From contig NZ_CP036299.1 of the NCBI RefSeq assembly GCF_007752345.1, positions 2,185,001 to 2,249,000 of the forward strand: DNA of 64,000 bases. Reading direction: 5' to 3'. Of this stretch, positions 46,296-55,232 are shown piece after piece (position 1 is the first letter of the stretch; every line of letters begins with the position of its first letter). Below the pieces are notes generated by a model, which saw only the letters and a program-made list of their open reading frames with translations, did not search any database and was not told the origin of the DNA. Made by a program: the position numbers and the translations under genes. This stretch comes from Planctopirus ephydatiae (GTDB lineage Bacteria > Planctomycetota > Planctomycetia > Planctomycetales > Planctomycetaceae).

Positions 46296-47381
46296 ATGGC
46301 AGTGAAAGATGCACTACGGTTTCCACCGACAGATGTCACGCCGATTTTTGACCTCTTTCGAGGCAACTTCGCGACAGAACTTCTGGCAGCTTCCGTCGCC
46401 CATTTGCACGTATTCGACGTTTTGAACGAGCGTCCTCTGTCGTTTGACGAATTGCAGAGCCGCCTGGCTCTGTCCGAGCGAGCCACACAAGTCCTTGTCA
46501 CCGGCCTTTGTGCCATGCAACTGCTCACCAGACGCCTCAATGGCGGTATCGACTTGACACCTCTGGCCAGAAATCATCTGGTCTCCACCAGCCAATTCAG
46601 CGTAGGTGGCTACATTTCGCTGGCCGCACAATCGGCTGGCACACTGGCACTGGTCGAGAGATTGAAGTCCGACCGGCCTGAAGGAGCGGAGAGCGCGCAG
46701 GGGGCCGCTTTTATTTTTCGTGAGGGTTCCGAATCGGCCATGGATCGTGAAGACTCCGCCCGGTTTTTGACGTTGTCTCTGGCCGGCCGGGCGTGGAACG
46801 TAGCTCCCCGGTTTGCCGATGTCCTTCCCGCAGGCCAACCTGGAAAAGTTCTCAAAGACAATTCTGGCAGTTCTGGTCGAGTTCTGCTGGATGTCGCTGG
46901 CGGCAGTGGGATATACACTATGGCAGTCCTGCAGAAGCACCCCACCTGGAGAGGCATCATTTTTGATCGCCCGGAAGTGCTGAAAACCGCCGCTGAGTTA
47001 GCTGACGAAACAGGGGTTCGCGATCGATTGGTATTCCATGCAGGGGATATGTGGGCCGATCCCTTCCCACCAGCCGACGACATCTTGCTCTCGAACGTGC
47101 TGCATGATTGGGATCGCCCCCAGTGTGCTCGCCTGGTGGCGAAGGCCACTTCCGGATTGCCGGAAGGTGGCCGCCTGCTGATTCATGATGTGCTGTTAAA
47201 CAGCGATTTGACGGGCCCGCTGGAAATTGCCCTCTATTCGCTGGCTCTTTTTTCACTGACTGAAGGACGGGCCTACAGTCTGGCAGAGTATCGCGGCTGG
47301 ATCGCAGGGGCCGATTTAAGATACGTGGATTGCATTCCGACAGCAGCACATGGCCACTTGATTCTGTCGGAGAAGGTTTGA
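46296..47381 (+). CDS. SAM-dependent O-methyltransferase (family 2, AdoMet_MTase/dimerisation type)
   Basis: 361 residues. A winged-helix dimerisation domain (about 5-95, LSERATQVLVTGLCAMQLLTR) precedes a Rossmann domain with motif I LLDVAGGSGIY (about 200), FDRPEV, the acidic VFHAGDMWADPFP, and NVLHDWDRPQC (catalytic His region) near 265. This is the plant-COMT/hydroxyindole O-methyltransferase type used on phenolic or secondary-metabolite hydroxyls. GGAG lies 6 nt before ATG 46296. Co-orientation with the hydrolase and phosphodiesterase hints at one small pathway (inference). Confidence 0.87.
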   Translation: MAVKDALRFPPTDVTPIFDLFRGNFATELLAASVAHLHVFDVLNERPLSFDELQSRLALSERATQVLVTGLCAMQLLTRRLNGGIDLTPLARNHLVSTSQFSVGGYISLAAQSAGTLALVERLKSDRPEGAESAQGAAFIFREGSESAMDREDSARFLTLSLAGRAWNVAPRFADVLPAGQPGKVLKDNSGSSGRVLLDVAGGSGIYTMAVLQKHPTWRGIIFDRPEVLKTAAELADETGVRDRLVFHAGDMWADPFPPADDILLSNVLHDWDRPQCARLVAKATSGLPEGGRLLIHDVLLNSDLTGPLEIALYSLALFSLTEGRAYSLAEYRGWIAGADLRYVDCIPTAAHGHLILSEKV

Positions 47382-47592
47382 TCTGCAAAAAAGATGACCA
47401 TTGATCATCAATTTGACGAACAATCGACGTATCTTCAGGGTAAGAGGCTAAGGATGGGTGCTTGACCCCTCACCCGAAGGTTCGTAGCATCAATAACATC
47501 AGTATTCTTTGATTGATTTCATATCTGTCGGCGATTCGCCATCTTGTGGAACCCCTCATCACTGGGTTTTCCACCAGAACAGGAAATTTTGC

Positions 47593-49092
47593 ATGGCCAC
47601 AACGATCCAGAATTCTGGTGCAGTACGGACGCCGGAACGTCCCTCCGTGACGGCTCGCCTCGATGGTTCGCAAGTCAGAGGTGCGAAGTGGTCAGAAATC
47701 GCCGTGACAGTCGGTGTGAGTACCTTTTTGCATGCCATCGTTCTGTTTTTGTGTGCAATGATTGTCTTTGACAATCGCCAACTGGAAGAAATCTTCACCA
47801 CGATTGCCTCGATCAACGAAGTCGAACAAGAGCCGATTACCGAATCATCGTTGATTCAGCCCGAGGAAATCATTCAGACCAACGTCGACCCAAATCAGGG
47901 CGAGTCCAACGCCCTCGATGTGGCGGATGTCCCAGTCGATATGCCGAACATCAACGATCTGGATCCCTCGATGGTACTCGACTCGGTCGAGGCCGACAGT
48001 GGCTTGAGTGTAAAAATTGGCGATGCGATGGCCGGACGATCATCCGCTGTCAAATCTCAGTTGCTGAAGGAGCAGGGTGGTAATGATGCCAGCGAGGCGG
48101 CCGTTCTCACGGGGCTCAAGTGGCTGGCCAACCATCAGGCCGACGACGGGAGCTGGAACTTCAATCATGTCGGGACGAAGGGTTGCGATTGCAGCCAACC
48201 GGGAACCTTGAAAGCCTGTAAAACCGGTGCGACAGCTATGGCCATGCTCGCCTACATGGGTGGTGGGCATACCCACAAAAAAGGCGATTACCAGAAGGAG
48301 ATGAAGCAAGCCGTCGACTTCATGATCAAGAGTCAGAAGGTGACTCCCGAAGGCGGCGATTTCCGAGGGATCGTCTCGAGTAACGAAGGCTTTTATACAC
48401 AGGGGCTGGTCACTATCGCCTTGTGCGAAGCTCTGGCTCTCACCAAAGATGAGCGTTTACGCACACCCGCCTTCAATGCCGTCAAATTCATTGTCAACGC
48501 ACAGAATCCCAAAGATGGCGGCTGGCGATATCAGCCGCGCCAGGCCGGTGATACATCCGTCGTGGGTTGGCAGGTGATGGCTCTCAAAAGTGCTCAGATG
48601 AGCAAGATCAAGGTCCCTCCGCAAACCTTCCGTGGTGCCGAGAAATTCCTGGATGCCTGTGCCAAGAATGGTGGCTCTCAGTACACTTATGTTCCCGGAA
48701 CTGGTGATGCCAAAAATTCGATGACTGCCGCCGGATTGCTCTGCCGCATCTACATGGGGTGGGAACCCAACAAGCCAGCACTCAAGGAAGGTGTGGCTCA
48801 TCTGGATAAAGCCAAACCGGCCAAGGGAGACATGTACTACAACTATTACGCCACACAGGTCATGCACCACTGGGGTGGGCCTGAATGGCAGCGATGGAAT
48901 GCAGTCATGCGTGACCAACTGATCAAAACTCAATTGAAGCAGGGGCATGCCACCGGAAGCTGGAACGTAGCCGATCCTCACGGCGGCTCGGGCGGTCGGC
49001 TCTACATGACCTGCCTCGCCGTCATGACTCTCGAAGTCTATTACCGCCATTTGCCCATCTACCAGCGGGAAAATGTGAAGGTCGATTTCTGA
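47593..49092 (+). CDS. Membrane-anchored prenyltransferase/squalene-oxidase-repeat protein
   Basis: 499 residues. A cytoplasmic leader, one membrane helix (about 41-62, VGVSTFLHAIVLFLCAMIVF) and an acidic linker (NEVEQEPITESSLIQPEEIIQ) precede an alpha-alpha barrel with prenyltransferase/squalene-cyclase repeats: LKWLANHQADDGSWNF (about 206), VDFMIKSQ, FIVNAQNPKDGGWRYQPR, a DTSVVGWQVMALKSA block, and GWEPNKPALKEGVAHL. No DxDD acid of squalene-hopene cyclases is seen, so binding or another activity is more likely than cyclisation. ATG 47593 has AGGA 8 nt upstream and is preferred to an earlier TTG. Planctomycetes have many such proteins. Confidence 0.82.
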   Translation: MATTIQNSGAVRTPERPSVTARLDGSQVRGAKWSEIAVTVGVSTFLHAIVLFLCAMIVFDNRQLEEIFTTIASINEVEQEPITESSLIQPEEIIQTNVDPNQGESNALDVADVPVDMPNINDLDPSMVLDSVEADSGLSVKIGDAMAGRSSAVKSQLLKEQGGNDASEAAVLTGLKWLANHQADDGSWNFNHVGTKGCDCSQPGTLKACKTGATAMAMLAYMGGGHTHKKGDYQKEMKQAVDFMIKSQKVTPEGGDFRGIVSSNEGFYTQGLVTIALCEALALTKDERLRTPAFNAVKFIVNAQNPKDGGWRYQPRQAGDTSVVGWQVMALKSAQMSKIKVPPQTFRGAEKFLDACAKNGGSQYTYVPGTGDAKNSMTAAGLLCRIYMGWEPNKPALKEGVAHLDKAKPAKGDMYYNYYATQVMHHWGGPEWQRWNAVMRDQLIKTQLKQGHATGSWNVADPHGGSGGRLYMTCLAVMTLEVYYRHLPIYQRENVKVDF

Positions 49093-49276
49093 TTCCTTCA
49101 ACCTGAAATTGAGTATTCGAGTTCGCGTATTTGAAGCGTTTCGATTTCGCCCGGAAAATCAGGTTGGAACTGGCTTTTAAACTTCCGTTCACGCAGAGTG
49201 CGGCGATCAGTGGAGCAAAGACGACTGGTGCCTTATACTCCTCCCCAGAGATACCGGGACGTAAAGAGGCCGAAAG

Positions 49277-49600
49277 ATGCCACTGTTTGAAATTGAGACG
49301 TCGGCACACATCATGGTCGCCTGGACAGAATCCCGCGAGGATGCCGAGGCCTTGACGCAAGAGACATTTCCCGACGAGGAAATTCTCCGTATCGGTCGGC
49401 GTCCACGCGATGCGTGGGTGATTTCCAAAAGACTGCTGGGATTAACAGGCCCTGCCTCACCCAGTGAAATGGCTCGCGATTGCCTCGCCAAATCTCATGG
49501 CAACAAAATCGAAGCCATCCATTTGTATATGGTCGGCATGGGGGTTTCAGAAGATGAAGCTCAACGAGCCATCGAGACCAATATGTCACTGGGCTGGTGA
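49277..49600 (+). CDS. Small hypothetical cytoplasmic protein
   Basis: 107 residues, no signal or membrane helix. MPLFEIETSAHIMVAWTESREDAEALTQETFPDEE suggests a ferredoxin-like beta-alpha-beta start, with a helical C-terminus (KIEAIHLYMVGMGVSEDEAQRAIETN). GAGG lies 7 nt before ATG 49277. I know no family. It sits between the prenyltransferase-repeat gene and an SDR gene in the same direction, with 75 bp to the next start, so a shared transcript is possible. Confidence 0.7.
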   Translation: MPLFEIETSAHIMVAWTESREDAEALTQETFPDEEILRIGRRPRDAWVISKRLLGLTGPASPSEMARDCLAKSHGNKIEAIHLYMVGMGVSEDEAQRAIETNMSLGW

Positions 49601-49675
49601 GGCTCCTCCGGGGGTTTCTTGTTGAATCCGTTTCCCCGGATTTCATGATTTGCACTAGGGTGGAGTAGTTTGTCC

Positions 49676-50485
49676 ATGAGTCGGTTGCTTGAAGGCAAAG
49701 TCGCGCTGGTCACTGGTGCAGGGCGTGGCTTGGGCCGCGCGTTTGCCGAGCATCTGGCTAAACTTGGTTGCCATGTCGGAATCCATGGCCTGCGGGAGAA
49801 TGGCCCCTCCGAATACGGCGAAGGGACAACTCTGACACATACTGCCGCTGAGATCGCAACGGCATACAGCACAGAAACTTACCGCGTTCTGGGCGACCTC
49901 ACCGTCGAGGCCGATGCCGCTCGCGTCGTTCAGGAAGTGACTTCTGAATTGGGGCCGATTGATATTCTGGTGCACTCGGCTGGTGGAGATATCGCCGCCG
50001 CCGGTGGAAAGCCCAATCCCAACGATGCTGTTATGATCAAAGCGATTGATGTTCGTTCGGTACTTGATCGCAATCTGATGAGCACCATCCATATCTGCCA
50101 GCAGGTGGCCCGCGGGATGATGGAGCGACGCCAGGGCCGCATCATTACCATCAGCTCGATCGCTGCATTCCGGGGAAATGCCAACAGTGCCATTTATTCC
50201 ACTGCCAAAGCGGCTGTGGTCGAATACACACGTTGCCTTGCTGAACAGCTCCGGCCGTACGAAGTGACCTGCAATTCTCTGGCGCCCGGCGATACGCGAA
50301 CAGGTCGCTACCTGGGAACACGAACGGTCGATCAGAGTCGTCTGGTTGAAGCGGGTACGCTCGATCGAATTGGCCTGGTTGAGGAAGTGGCTCAGGTGGT
50401 CGAGTTCTTTGCCGGCCCGTTAGGGCAATTTGTGACGGGGCAGGCTTTACGTGTCGATGGTGGCAGCCAGATCTGGCCCGCCTGA
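49676..50485 (+). CDS. Short-chain dehydrogenase/reductase
   Basis: 269 residues. Cofactor loop VTGAGRGLGRAFAEHL (about 12-27; G-x-x-x-G-x-G), NNAG-equivalent HSAGG near 100, catalytic Ser in ITISSIAAF near 155, the YxxxK pair in IYSTAKAAVVEYTR (Tyr near 172, Lys near 176), and the C-terminal GQALRVDGGSQ. Uses NAD(P)H on an unknown carbonyl or alcohol; resembles FabG-type 3-oxoacyl reductases but cannot be narrowed. GGAG precedes ATG 49676; TTG 49670 is a weak alternative. Confidence 0.87.
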   Translation: MSRLLEGKVALVTGAGRGLGRAFAEHLAKLGCHVGIHGLRENGPSEYGEGTTLTHTAAEIATAYSTETYRVLGDLTVEADAARVVQEVTSELGPIDILVHSAGGDIAAAGGKPNPNDAVMIKAIDVRSVLDRNLMSTIHICQQVARGMMERRQGRIITISSIAAFRGNANSAIYSTAKAAVVEYTRCLAEQLRPYEVTCNSLAPGDTRTGRYLGTRTVDQSRLVEAGTLDRIGLVEEVAQVVEFFAGPLGQFVTGQALRVDGGSQIWPA

Positions 50486-50876
50486 CCTCTTATTTTTGTG
50501 CATCCGATGAGCTGATAATTCGGTCACTGCGTGATCCGCGATCTCGTAGGAAAGCTTTCTCACTCAACGCGAATTTCAGCAGCATGCCAGCCCGGCTTGG
50601 TGATTTTCATCGAATCGCTTTGAAAAACGTTTCTGATGACACGTCAATTCCGCTGGCAAAATCGGTTCAAAATGGTCTTATGGTGCGATGATCCGCACAT
50701 TTTTTATGATTTGTGGCTGGTTGGTTTTACTCCGGGAGATCAGCGGCTACACTCGTCATCTTGGCCACTAATGGCCATGCCGTGGTTTCATCGCCAGCAG
50801 GTTGGAATTTATCAGAAGTGATGAATTCGCCCTGATTTGTCGAATTGTCATTCGCGGCCTAACATTCAGCAGATAT
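50486..50876. other. Intergenic region before the tRNA gene
   Basis: No gene is supported. A putative tRNA promoter lies at 50837-50865. A 61-codon frame at 50636-50821 has no ribosome site. Confidence 0.5.
50837..50865 (+). promoter_or_regulatory. Putative sigma-70 promoter of the tRNA-Lys gene
   Basis: TTGTCG at 50837-50842 and TAACAT at 50860-50865 are separated by 17 bp; the tRNA begins 11 bp after the -10. Each box matches four of six consensus bases. Confidence 0.4.
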
Positions 50877-50946
<70 letters not shown>

Positions 50947-50949
<3 letters not shown>

Positions 50950-52380
50950 CTCCATATTTTTGACTGAATGTTCGGAGGACTGAACTCTTCCCATGCTCTT
51001 GAGTGGCTGAAGTCTGGATGTGACTTCTGCAAGACTCTCCTCAAGGCCGTTGAGTAGCTCTTCAACCAGATTGACTGGCATCGCGGGCGCCGGGTAGAGG
51101 ATGACTGAGTCTCCAATATTTCTCTGGATGATCCCTCGCTTCCGACAGGCCAACGTGACCTGGTGACCAGCGCGTGCTTCGGCTGGATAGGGCGTCATGG
51201 GCTCACGATGGTGCACCAGATCGATAGCCATCATCGTCCCCAGATGTCGAATCTGACCGACGTGCTGTAACCACGCCGGTTCCGATGATTGCCACTCTTG
51301 AATTCGCTGTCTCAGGCAGCTTTCAATCTCACAGGCGTTTGCAAGCACATCTTTCGTTCGCATGCGCCGAATCGATGCCAAGGCTACAGCACATGCCAGC
51401 GGATTCCCGGTGTAGGTATGGCCGTGGTAGAAGGTGCGGCCCTGCCAGGGTTCGCCAGCAAAACATTGGAAGATTTCCTCCGTCGCTAATGTCGCTGCCA
51501 GTGGCAGGTAACCTCCGGTCAGCCCTTTCGACAAGACCAGCAGATCTGGTGCAACCGCCTCGTGCTCACAGGCCAGCATCTTGCCGGTACGACCAAATCC
51601 GACAGCAATTTCGTCGGCAATCAACAGAATGCCACGTTCCGCCGTCATCTTACGAAGTGCCTGCAGATAGCCTGGAGGATGAACCAGAATTCCCGCTGCG
51701 GCCTGGACGAGTGGTTCGACAATTACTGCCGCCAGTTGATCACGTTGCTGATCCAGCAATTGTTCGGTTTTTGCCAGAATGGTTTCGAGGGGCAGAAACT
51801 CGGGGCCAAGAGCGAATGCCCGCGCTGGAGTCGGAAGTTTCAGGGCTGGAAATGTCATTCCTCCAAACAGGCTGTGAAAGACATCAATTCCGCCCACGCT
51901 CACGGCCCCTACGGTGTCTCCGTGATAGCTTTGTTCCAGACACCCGAACAACCGGCGATCTTCCGAGTGAGCTTTCTGGCGATGGTATTGCCAGGCAATC
52001 TTCAGAGCGGCTTCCACGCCAGCTGCACCGCAATCTGTGTAGAACACTTTGGTGAGACCCGGCGGTGCCAATCCGACAAGTTCTTCAGCGAGTTCGATCG
52101 AACTGGAGTTCGCAATCCCCAGCAAAGTGGAATGAGCCACACGCTCGATCTGACTGGTTAAGGCGGCATCTAACTCGGGGACACGATGCCCGTGAATATT
52201 GCACCAGAGCGAAGAGTGCCCATCGAGATATCTGTTTCCCTGGCTGTCAAACAGAGAAAAGCCCTCCGCATGGGTGATGATGGGGGCTTCTTCAGAGGCG
52301 TAGGCAGACATCGCGGTAAACGGATGCCACACATAGGCATTGTCCGCAGCTCGAAGCTGTGAGTGGTGATCAGAATCCAT
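50947..52380 (-). CDS. bioA: Adenosylmethionine-8-amino-7-oxononanoate aminotransferase
   Basis: 477 residues, class III PLP aminotransferase. YVWHPFTAM at the N-terminus is the DAPA-aminotransferase hallmark. Other blocks: GQGNRYLDGHSSLWCNIHGH, YTDCGAAGVEAALKIA, QSYHGDTVGAVSVGG, the PLP aspartate in LLIADEIAVGFGRTGK, and the Schiff-base lysine in LSKGLTGGYLP (about 282). The step makes 7,8-diaminopelargonate for biotin using S-adenosylmethionine. Other bio genes are not in the window. ATG 52380 has only a weak ribosome site. The stop overlaps the tRNA-Lys 3' end. Confidence 0.93.
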
Positions 52381-52533
52381 CAGACCATTCGATGTTTGTG
52401 GTGCATACTCAGAGCTTCCAGCGCCTGTTTTCAGAATCGCTGAAAGTACTGTCGCTAGGAAATTTTTTTGACACCAATCAGATTATCGCAACAGCTTCGT
52501 GACAGATACCAACCGCCGTATTTTGGAGCCCGT

Positions 52534-52592
52534 AAAAACGATCAGGTGCAGTGAGCGGTTCTTTGTTCGAGAACCACTTACTGCACCTGATC
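52534..52592 (-). terminator. Terminator of the flagellar operon
   Basis: On the minus strand a 23-bp stem (arms 52540-52562 and 52570-52592, one G-U pair and one mismatch) with a seven-base loop is followed by five T (AAAAA at 52534-52538 on the plus strand). It lies 26 bp after the fliA stop and before bioA. Confidence 0.85.
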
Positions 52593-52618
52593 AAAGCCAT
52601 TGAATCGCTGGCAGAATC

Positions 52619-53398
52619 TTACTGAGCAAACTCCGGTTTGCGGCGGCCAAGCTGTTCTTTGAGTCGGTTGACGATACTCGAATGCATCTGGCTCACGCGG
52701 GATTCTGACAGCCCTAAAGTGCTGCCAATTTCCTTCATTGTCAACTCTTCGTAATAGTAGAGAATGATAATCAGGCGTTCGTTGCGGTTAAGACCTTTGG
52801 TGACCAGTTTCATCAGGTCACGCTTCTGGATGCTGAGAGTCGGGTCTTCGCCTTTAGTATCTTCAATGATGTCGATTTCACGAACATCTTTATAGCTATC
52901 GGTCTCGTACCATTTCTTGTTCAGGCTGACGAGATTAACAGCACTGGCTTCGCTCTTGAGTTTTTCGTACTCATCCAGAGGGACGCCCATCTTGGCAGCA
53001 ACTTCATTATCAGCAGGAGGTCTGCCGAGTTCGGCTTCGGCCTGCTTGCGGGCGGATTCCAGCTTGCTGGCTTTGCTGCGCACAAGTCGCGGAACCCAGT
53101 CCATGGTCCGGAGTTCGTCGAGCATGGCTCCACGAATTCGCGGGACACAGTAGGTTTCAAACTTAACTCCGCGCTCCATATCGAATGCTTCAATAGCATC
53201 CATGAGTCCGAAGACTCCAGCGGAAATCAGGTCGTTGATATCCACGCCATCCGGAAGCTTGGACCACACTCGCTCTGCGTTATATCGCACCAGCGGGAGA
53301 TAGTTCTCCATGAGGCGATTACGCAGTGCTTTGCTCGACTGGTCCTGCTTATAGGCATTCCAGACGGCCTGAATGTCTTCGATAACCCTGGTCACCAT
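52619..53398 (-). CDS. fliA: Flagellar sigma factor FliA/WhiG family
   Basis: 259 residues with all regions of the sigma-28 type: region 2 (LMENYLPLVRYNAERV, GVDINDLISAGVFGLMDAIEAFD, KFETYCVPRIRGAMLDELR), region 3 (WVPRLVRSKASKLESARKQAEAELGR), and region 4 (LNRNERLIIILYYYEELTMKEIG, LGLSESRVSQMHSSIVNRLKEQL). It directs late flagellar promoters and is expected to be held by FlgM. ATG 53398 is chosen because GGAGGG is 5 nt upstream. Last gene of the flhA-flhF-flhG-fliA operon. Confidence 0.93.
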   Translation of the reverse strand: MVTRVIEDIQAVWNAYKQDQSSKALRNRLMENYLPLVRYNAERVWSKLPDGVDINDLISAGVFGLMDAIEAFDMERGVKFETYCVPRIRGAMLDELRTMDWVPRLVRSKASKLESARKQAEAELGRPPADNEVAAKMGVPLDEYEKLKSEASAVNLVSLNKKWYETDSYKDVREIDIIEDTKGEDPTLSIQKRDLMKLVTKGLNRNERLIIILYYYEELTMKEIGSTLGLSESRVSQMHSSIVNRLKEQLGRRKPEFAQ

Positions 53399-53507
53399 CC
53401 AACCCTCCGTGAACATCCGTGATAGCTAATGAGGGTTAGCTATCGTGCTTGCATCGTTTCGAATGCGGTTCTGAACAATATGAATAGATCCGCAGATAAA
53501 TCATTAA

Positions 53508-53765
53508 CTATCGGGCAGTGACACTGTCAGTCGGCAGTCCAGGCGATGAATCAGCCAGATCTTTTCTGGTCAGATCTTTTCTGGCCATGTCTTCCGCTGT
53601 CTGGCGACCAAGTTCTCCCAGGAACCAGCCCAGCGGAAAGAAGATCATCATCGCTATCAGACCTTTTCTGACAGTCTCTATAAATCCACTCCCTTCGATA
53701 GCTCCTGCAGCACAGGCAGCCATTAAAGAAAGCAGGCTTAAATACGCTGCATACTGCCTTACCAT
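53508..53765 (-). CDS. Small membrane protein in the flagellar operon
   Basis: 85 residues with two predicted membrane helices (about 5-24, YAAYLSLLSLMAACAAGAI, and 36-52, GLIAMMIFFPLGWFLGEL), then a charged cytoplasmic tail (RQTAEDMARKDLTRKDLAD). AGGG lies 5 nt before ATG 53765. It sits between flhG and fliA in the same direction. The order recalls the small unnamed membrane proteins in other flhF-flhG-fliA operons, but I cannot assign a role; a part in flagellar assembly is inference. Confidence 0.65.
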   Translation of the reverse strand: MVRQYAAYLSLLSLMAACAAGAIEGSGFIETVRKGLIAMMIFFPLGWFLGELGRQTAEDMARKDLTRKDLADSSPGLPTDSVTAR

Positions 53766-54196
53766 GACGGCCCTGTTGTGGTTCAGGGTGGCGAACTAAT
53801 GAAGAGGCTACATAGCTTCATTCTTCAGTATCGACATACTTCAGCATGCAAATTCAGTGAATCTGTTGAAATCAACGCAGAGTCCGCAGACGGAATTTCT
53901 CCGACTGCATTCTCAAAAAGTGATACGCAGGTAGGAAATAAGCTCAAGAAAACGATAGGTAACGAACAGGTTTCGTTAATCAGGAAGGGAGTCAAAAGTC
54001 GAGGTGGGAAACGAATGGAATGTGGGCAGGCTTTGGCAGCGCGAGGCGCAAACAGAGTGGGCTATGTTGTGAAGGGAATCATGAGGCGAGGCAGGAATGC
54101 GAAGTGAGGAAGCAATAAGAAGTCATGCGGAGAGGATAACAGGCGGGATAGGCGTTCAGGCAAGATTCAAGATCAAAACTCGTTGGCGAAGAGCAA
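53766..54196. other. Intergenic gap inside the flagellar cluster
   Basis: A 431-bp purine-rich stretch without a supported gene. An open frame on the plus strand at 53778-54107 has no ribosome site and opposes the operon. A promoter for the small protein and fliA may lie here. Confidence 0.45.
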
Positions 54197-55156
54197 TCAG
54201 GTGATTGCCATCGCGTGGATGCAATTCATCGCTTTTTCTTCCGTTTCCGACAAGACCAACCTGAAGAAAGATTTTCGAGGTGCGAAAGATCTGGTTGCCC
54301 ATTTCCCTGCAAATCGGCGAATTTGTGCACTCACTGGGCAGCTCGTCTTCAGGACAAACGGAGTTCTTGAGCCAATCGACGCCATGACGTCTTCGTGGTA
54401 TCCCAGTTTGCCCAGTTTCTCGATGCCGTATTGCAGAAATGTTCGACTGGTGCGAGCTAGTCGTTCAAAGATGGCCTCTGCGTGCTGATCCTCATGGCAG
54501 CTGGTAATCAGGATGCCGGCGGAATTCTGGCAACGGACTGACAGATGCTTGAGGACCGCATAGGTGTTAGCGATGGATGTCGGTTCGGGAGTCGTGATTA
54601 GATCGATACGATCTGCAGCTCTCACGAAGGGATAAACCACAGGAAAACTGGCGGTCCCAGCATCGACAATCAAGGTGTCGCAGTTCTTTTCGAGCTGAGC
54701 CAGTTGTTCGATGAAGAATGTCCTGAGCGGGACAGGGATCAATTCCGGCTGCAGTAACAAGCGGCAGCCGGTGAGCAATTTGACGTCGCCTGGACAGTCT
54801 AGAATCACTTCTACTAACTGCCTGGCACCACTGCCGACATGCTCCAGATTCCAGTAACTGTGTAATCCGCACATCAGATCCAGATGAGAAACACCTTCGG
54901 CAGCATCCAGCAGGAGGACACGTTGGCCCATTTCTCCCAGTGCCACAGCCAGGTTCAGTGCGTACGTCGATTTGCCGACGCCCCCTTTTCCAGACGTCAC
55001 CACAATGACCCGGCATCTCGAGTCAGTCATAGCGACATCATGCTGACCTTTGAACCACGAGATCCCGGATTGAGCTTTAAGAGAACGCAGACCTGTGGCC
55101 TGATCGCATGGGATCGCCAAAGTTTCTGACTCAGTCATGGTGAATGGTAAGGTCAT
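54197..55156 (-). CDS. flhG: MinD/ParA-family ATPase FlhG
   Basis: 319 residues. Deviant Walker A SGKGGVGKST (about 55-64), switch I LLLDAAEGVSHLD (DAA instead of DAD), and Walker B TLIVDAGTASFPVV, followed by TTPEPTSIANTYAVLK. FlhG (YlxH/FleN) works with FlhF to set the number and place of flagella. ATP binding residues are complete. ATG 55156 is used; the next in-frame ATG is 18 nt downstream. The spacing to flhF is 76 bp. Confidence 0.9.
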   Translation of the reverse strand: MTLPFTMTESETLAIPCDQATGLRSLKAQSGISWFKGQHDVAMTDSRCRVIVVTSGKGGVGKSTYALNLAVALGEMGQRVLLLDAAEGVSHLDLMCGLHSYWNLEHVGSGARQLVEVILDCPGDVKLLTGCRLLLQPELIPVPLRTFFIEQLAQLEKNCDTLIVDAGTASFPVVYPFVRAADRIDLITTPEPTSIANTYAVLKHLSVRCQNSAGILITSCHEDQHAEAIFERLARTSRTFLQYGIEKLGKLGYHEDVMASIGSRTPFVLKTSCPVSAQIRRFAGKWATRSFAPRKSFFRLVLSETEEKAMNCIHAMAIT

Positions 55157-55232
55157 GGGCTATCGAATGATGAGGAAGCGGGGCAGGATTGTGCTAAATG
55201 AAAATGGATGATTCGTTGGTGGCAGATCTCGG

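Noticed and set aside
51285-52055. 256-codon open frame on the plus strand
   Set aside because: Antisense to bioA, which has every expected aminotransferase motif.
53778-54107. Open frame of 109 codons inside the flagellar cluster
   Set aside because: Opposite to the operon, no ribosome site, no motif and purine-rich composition.
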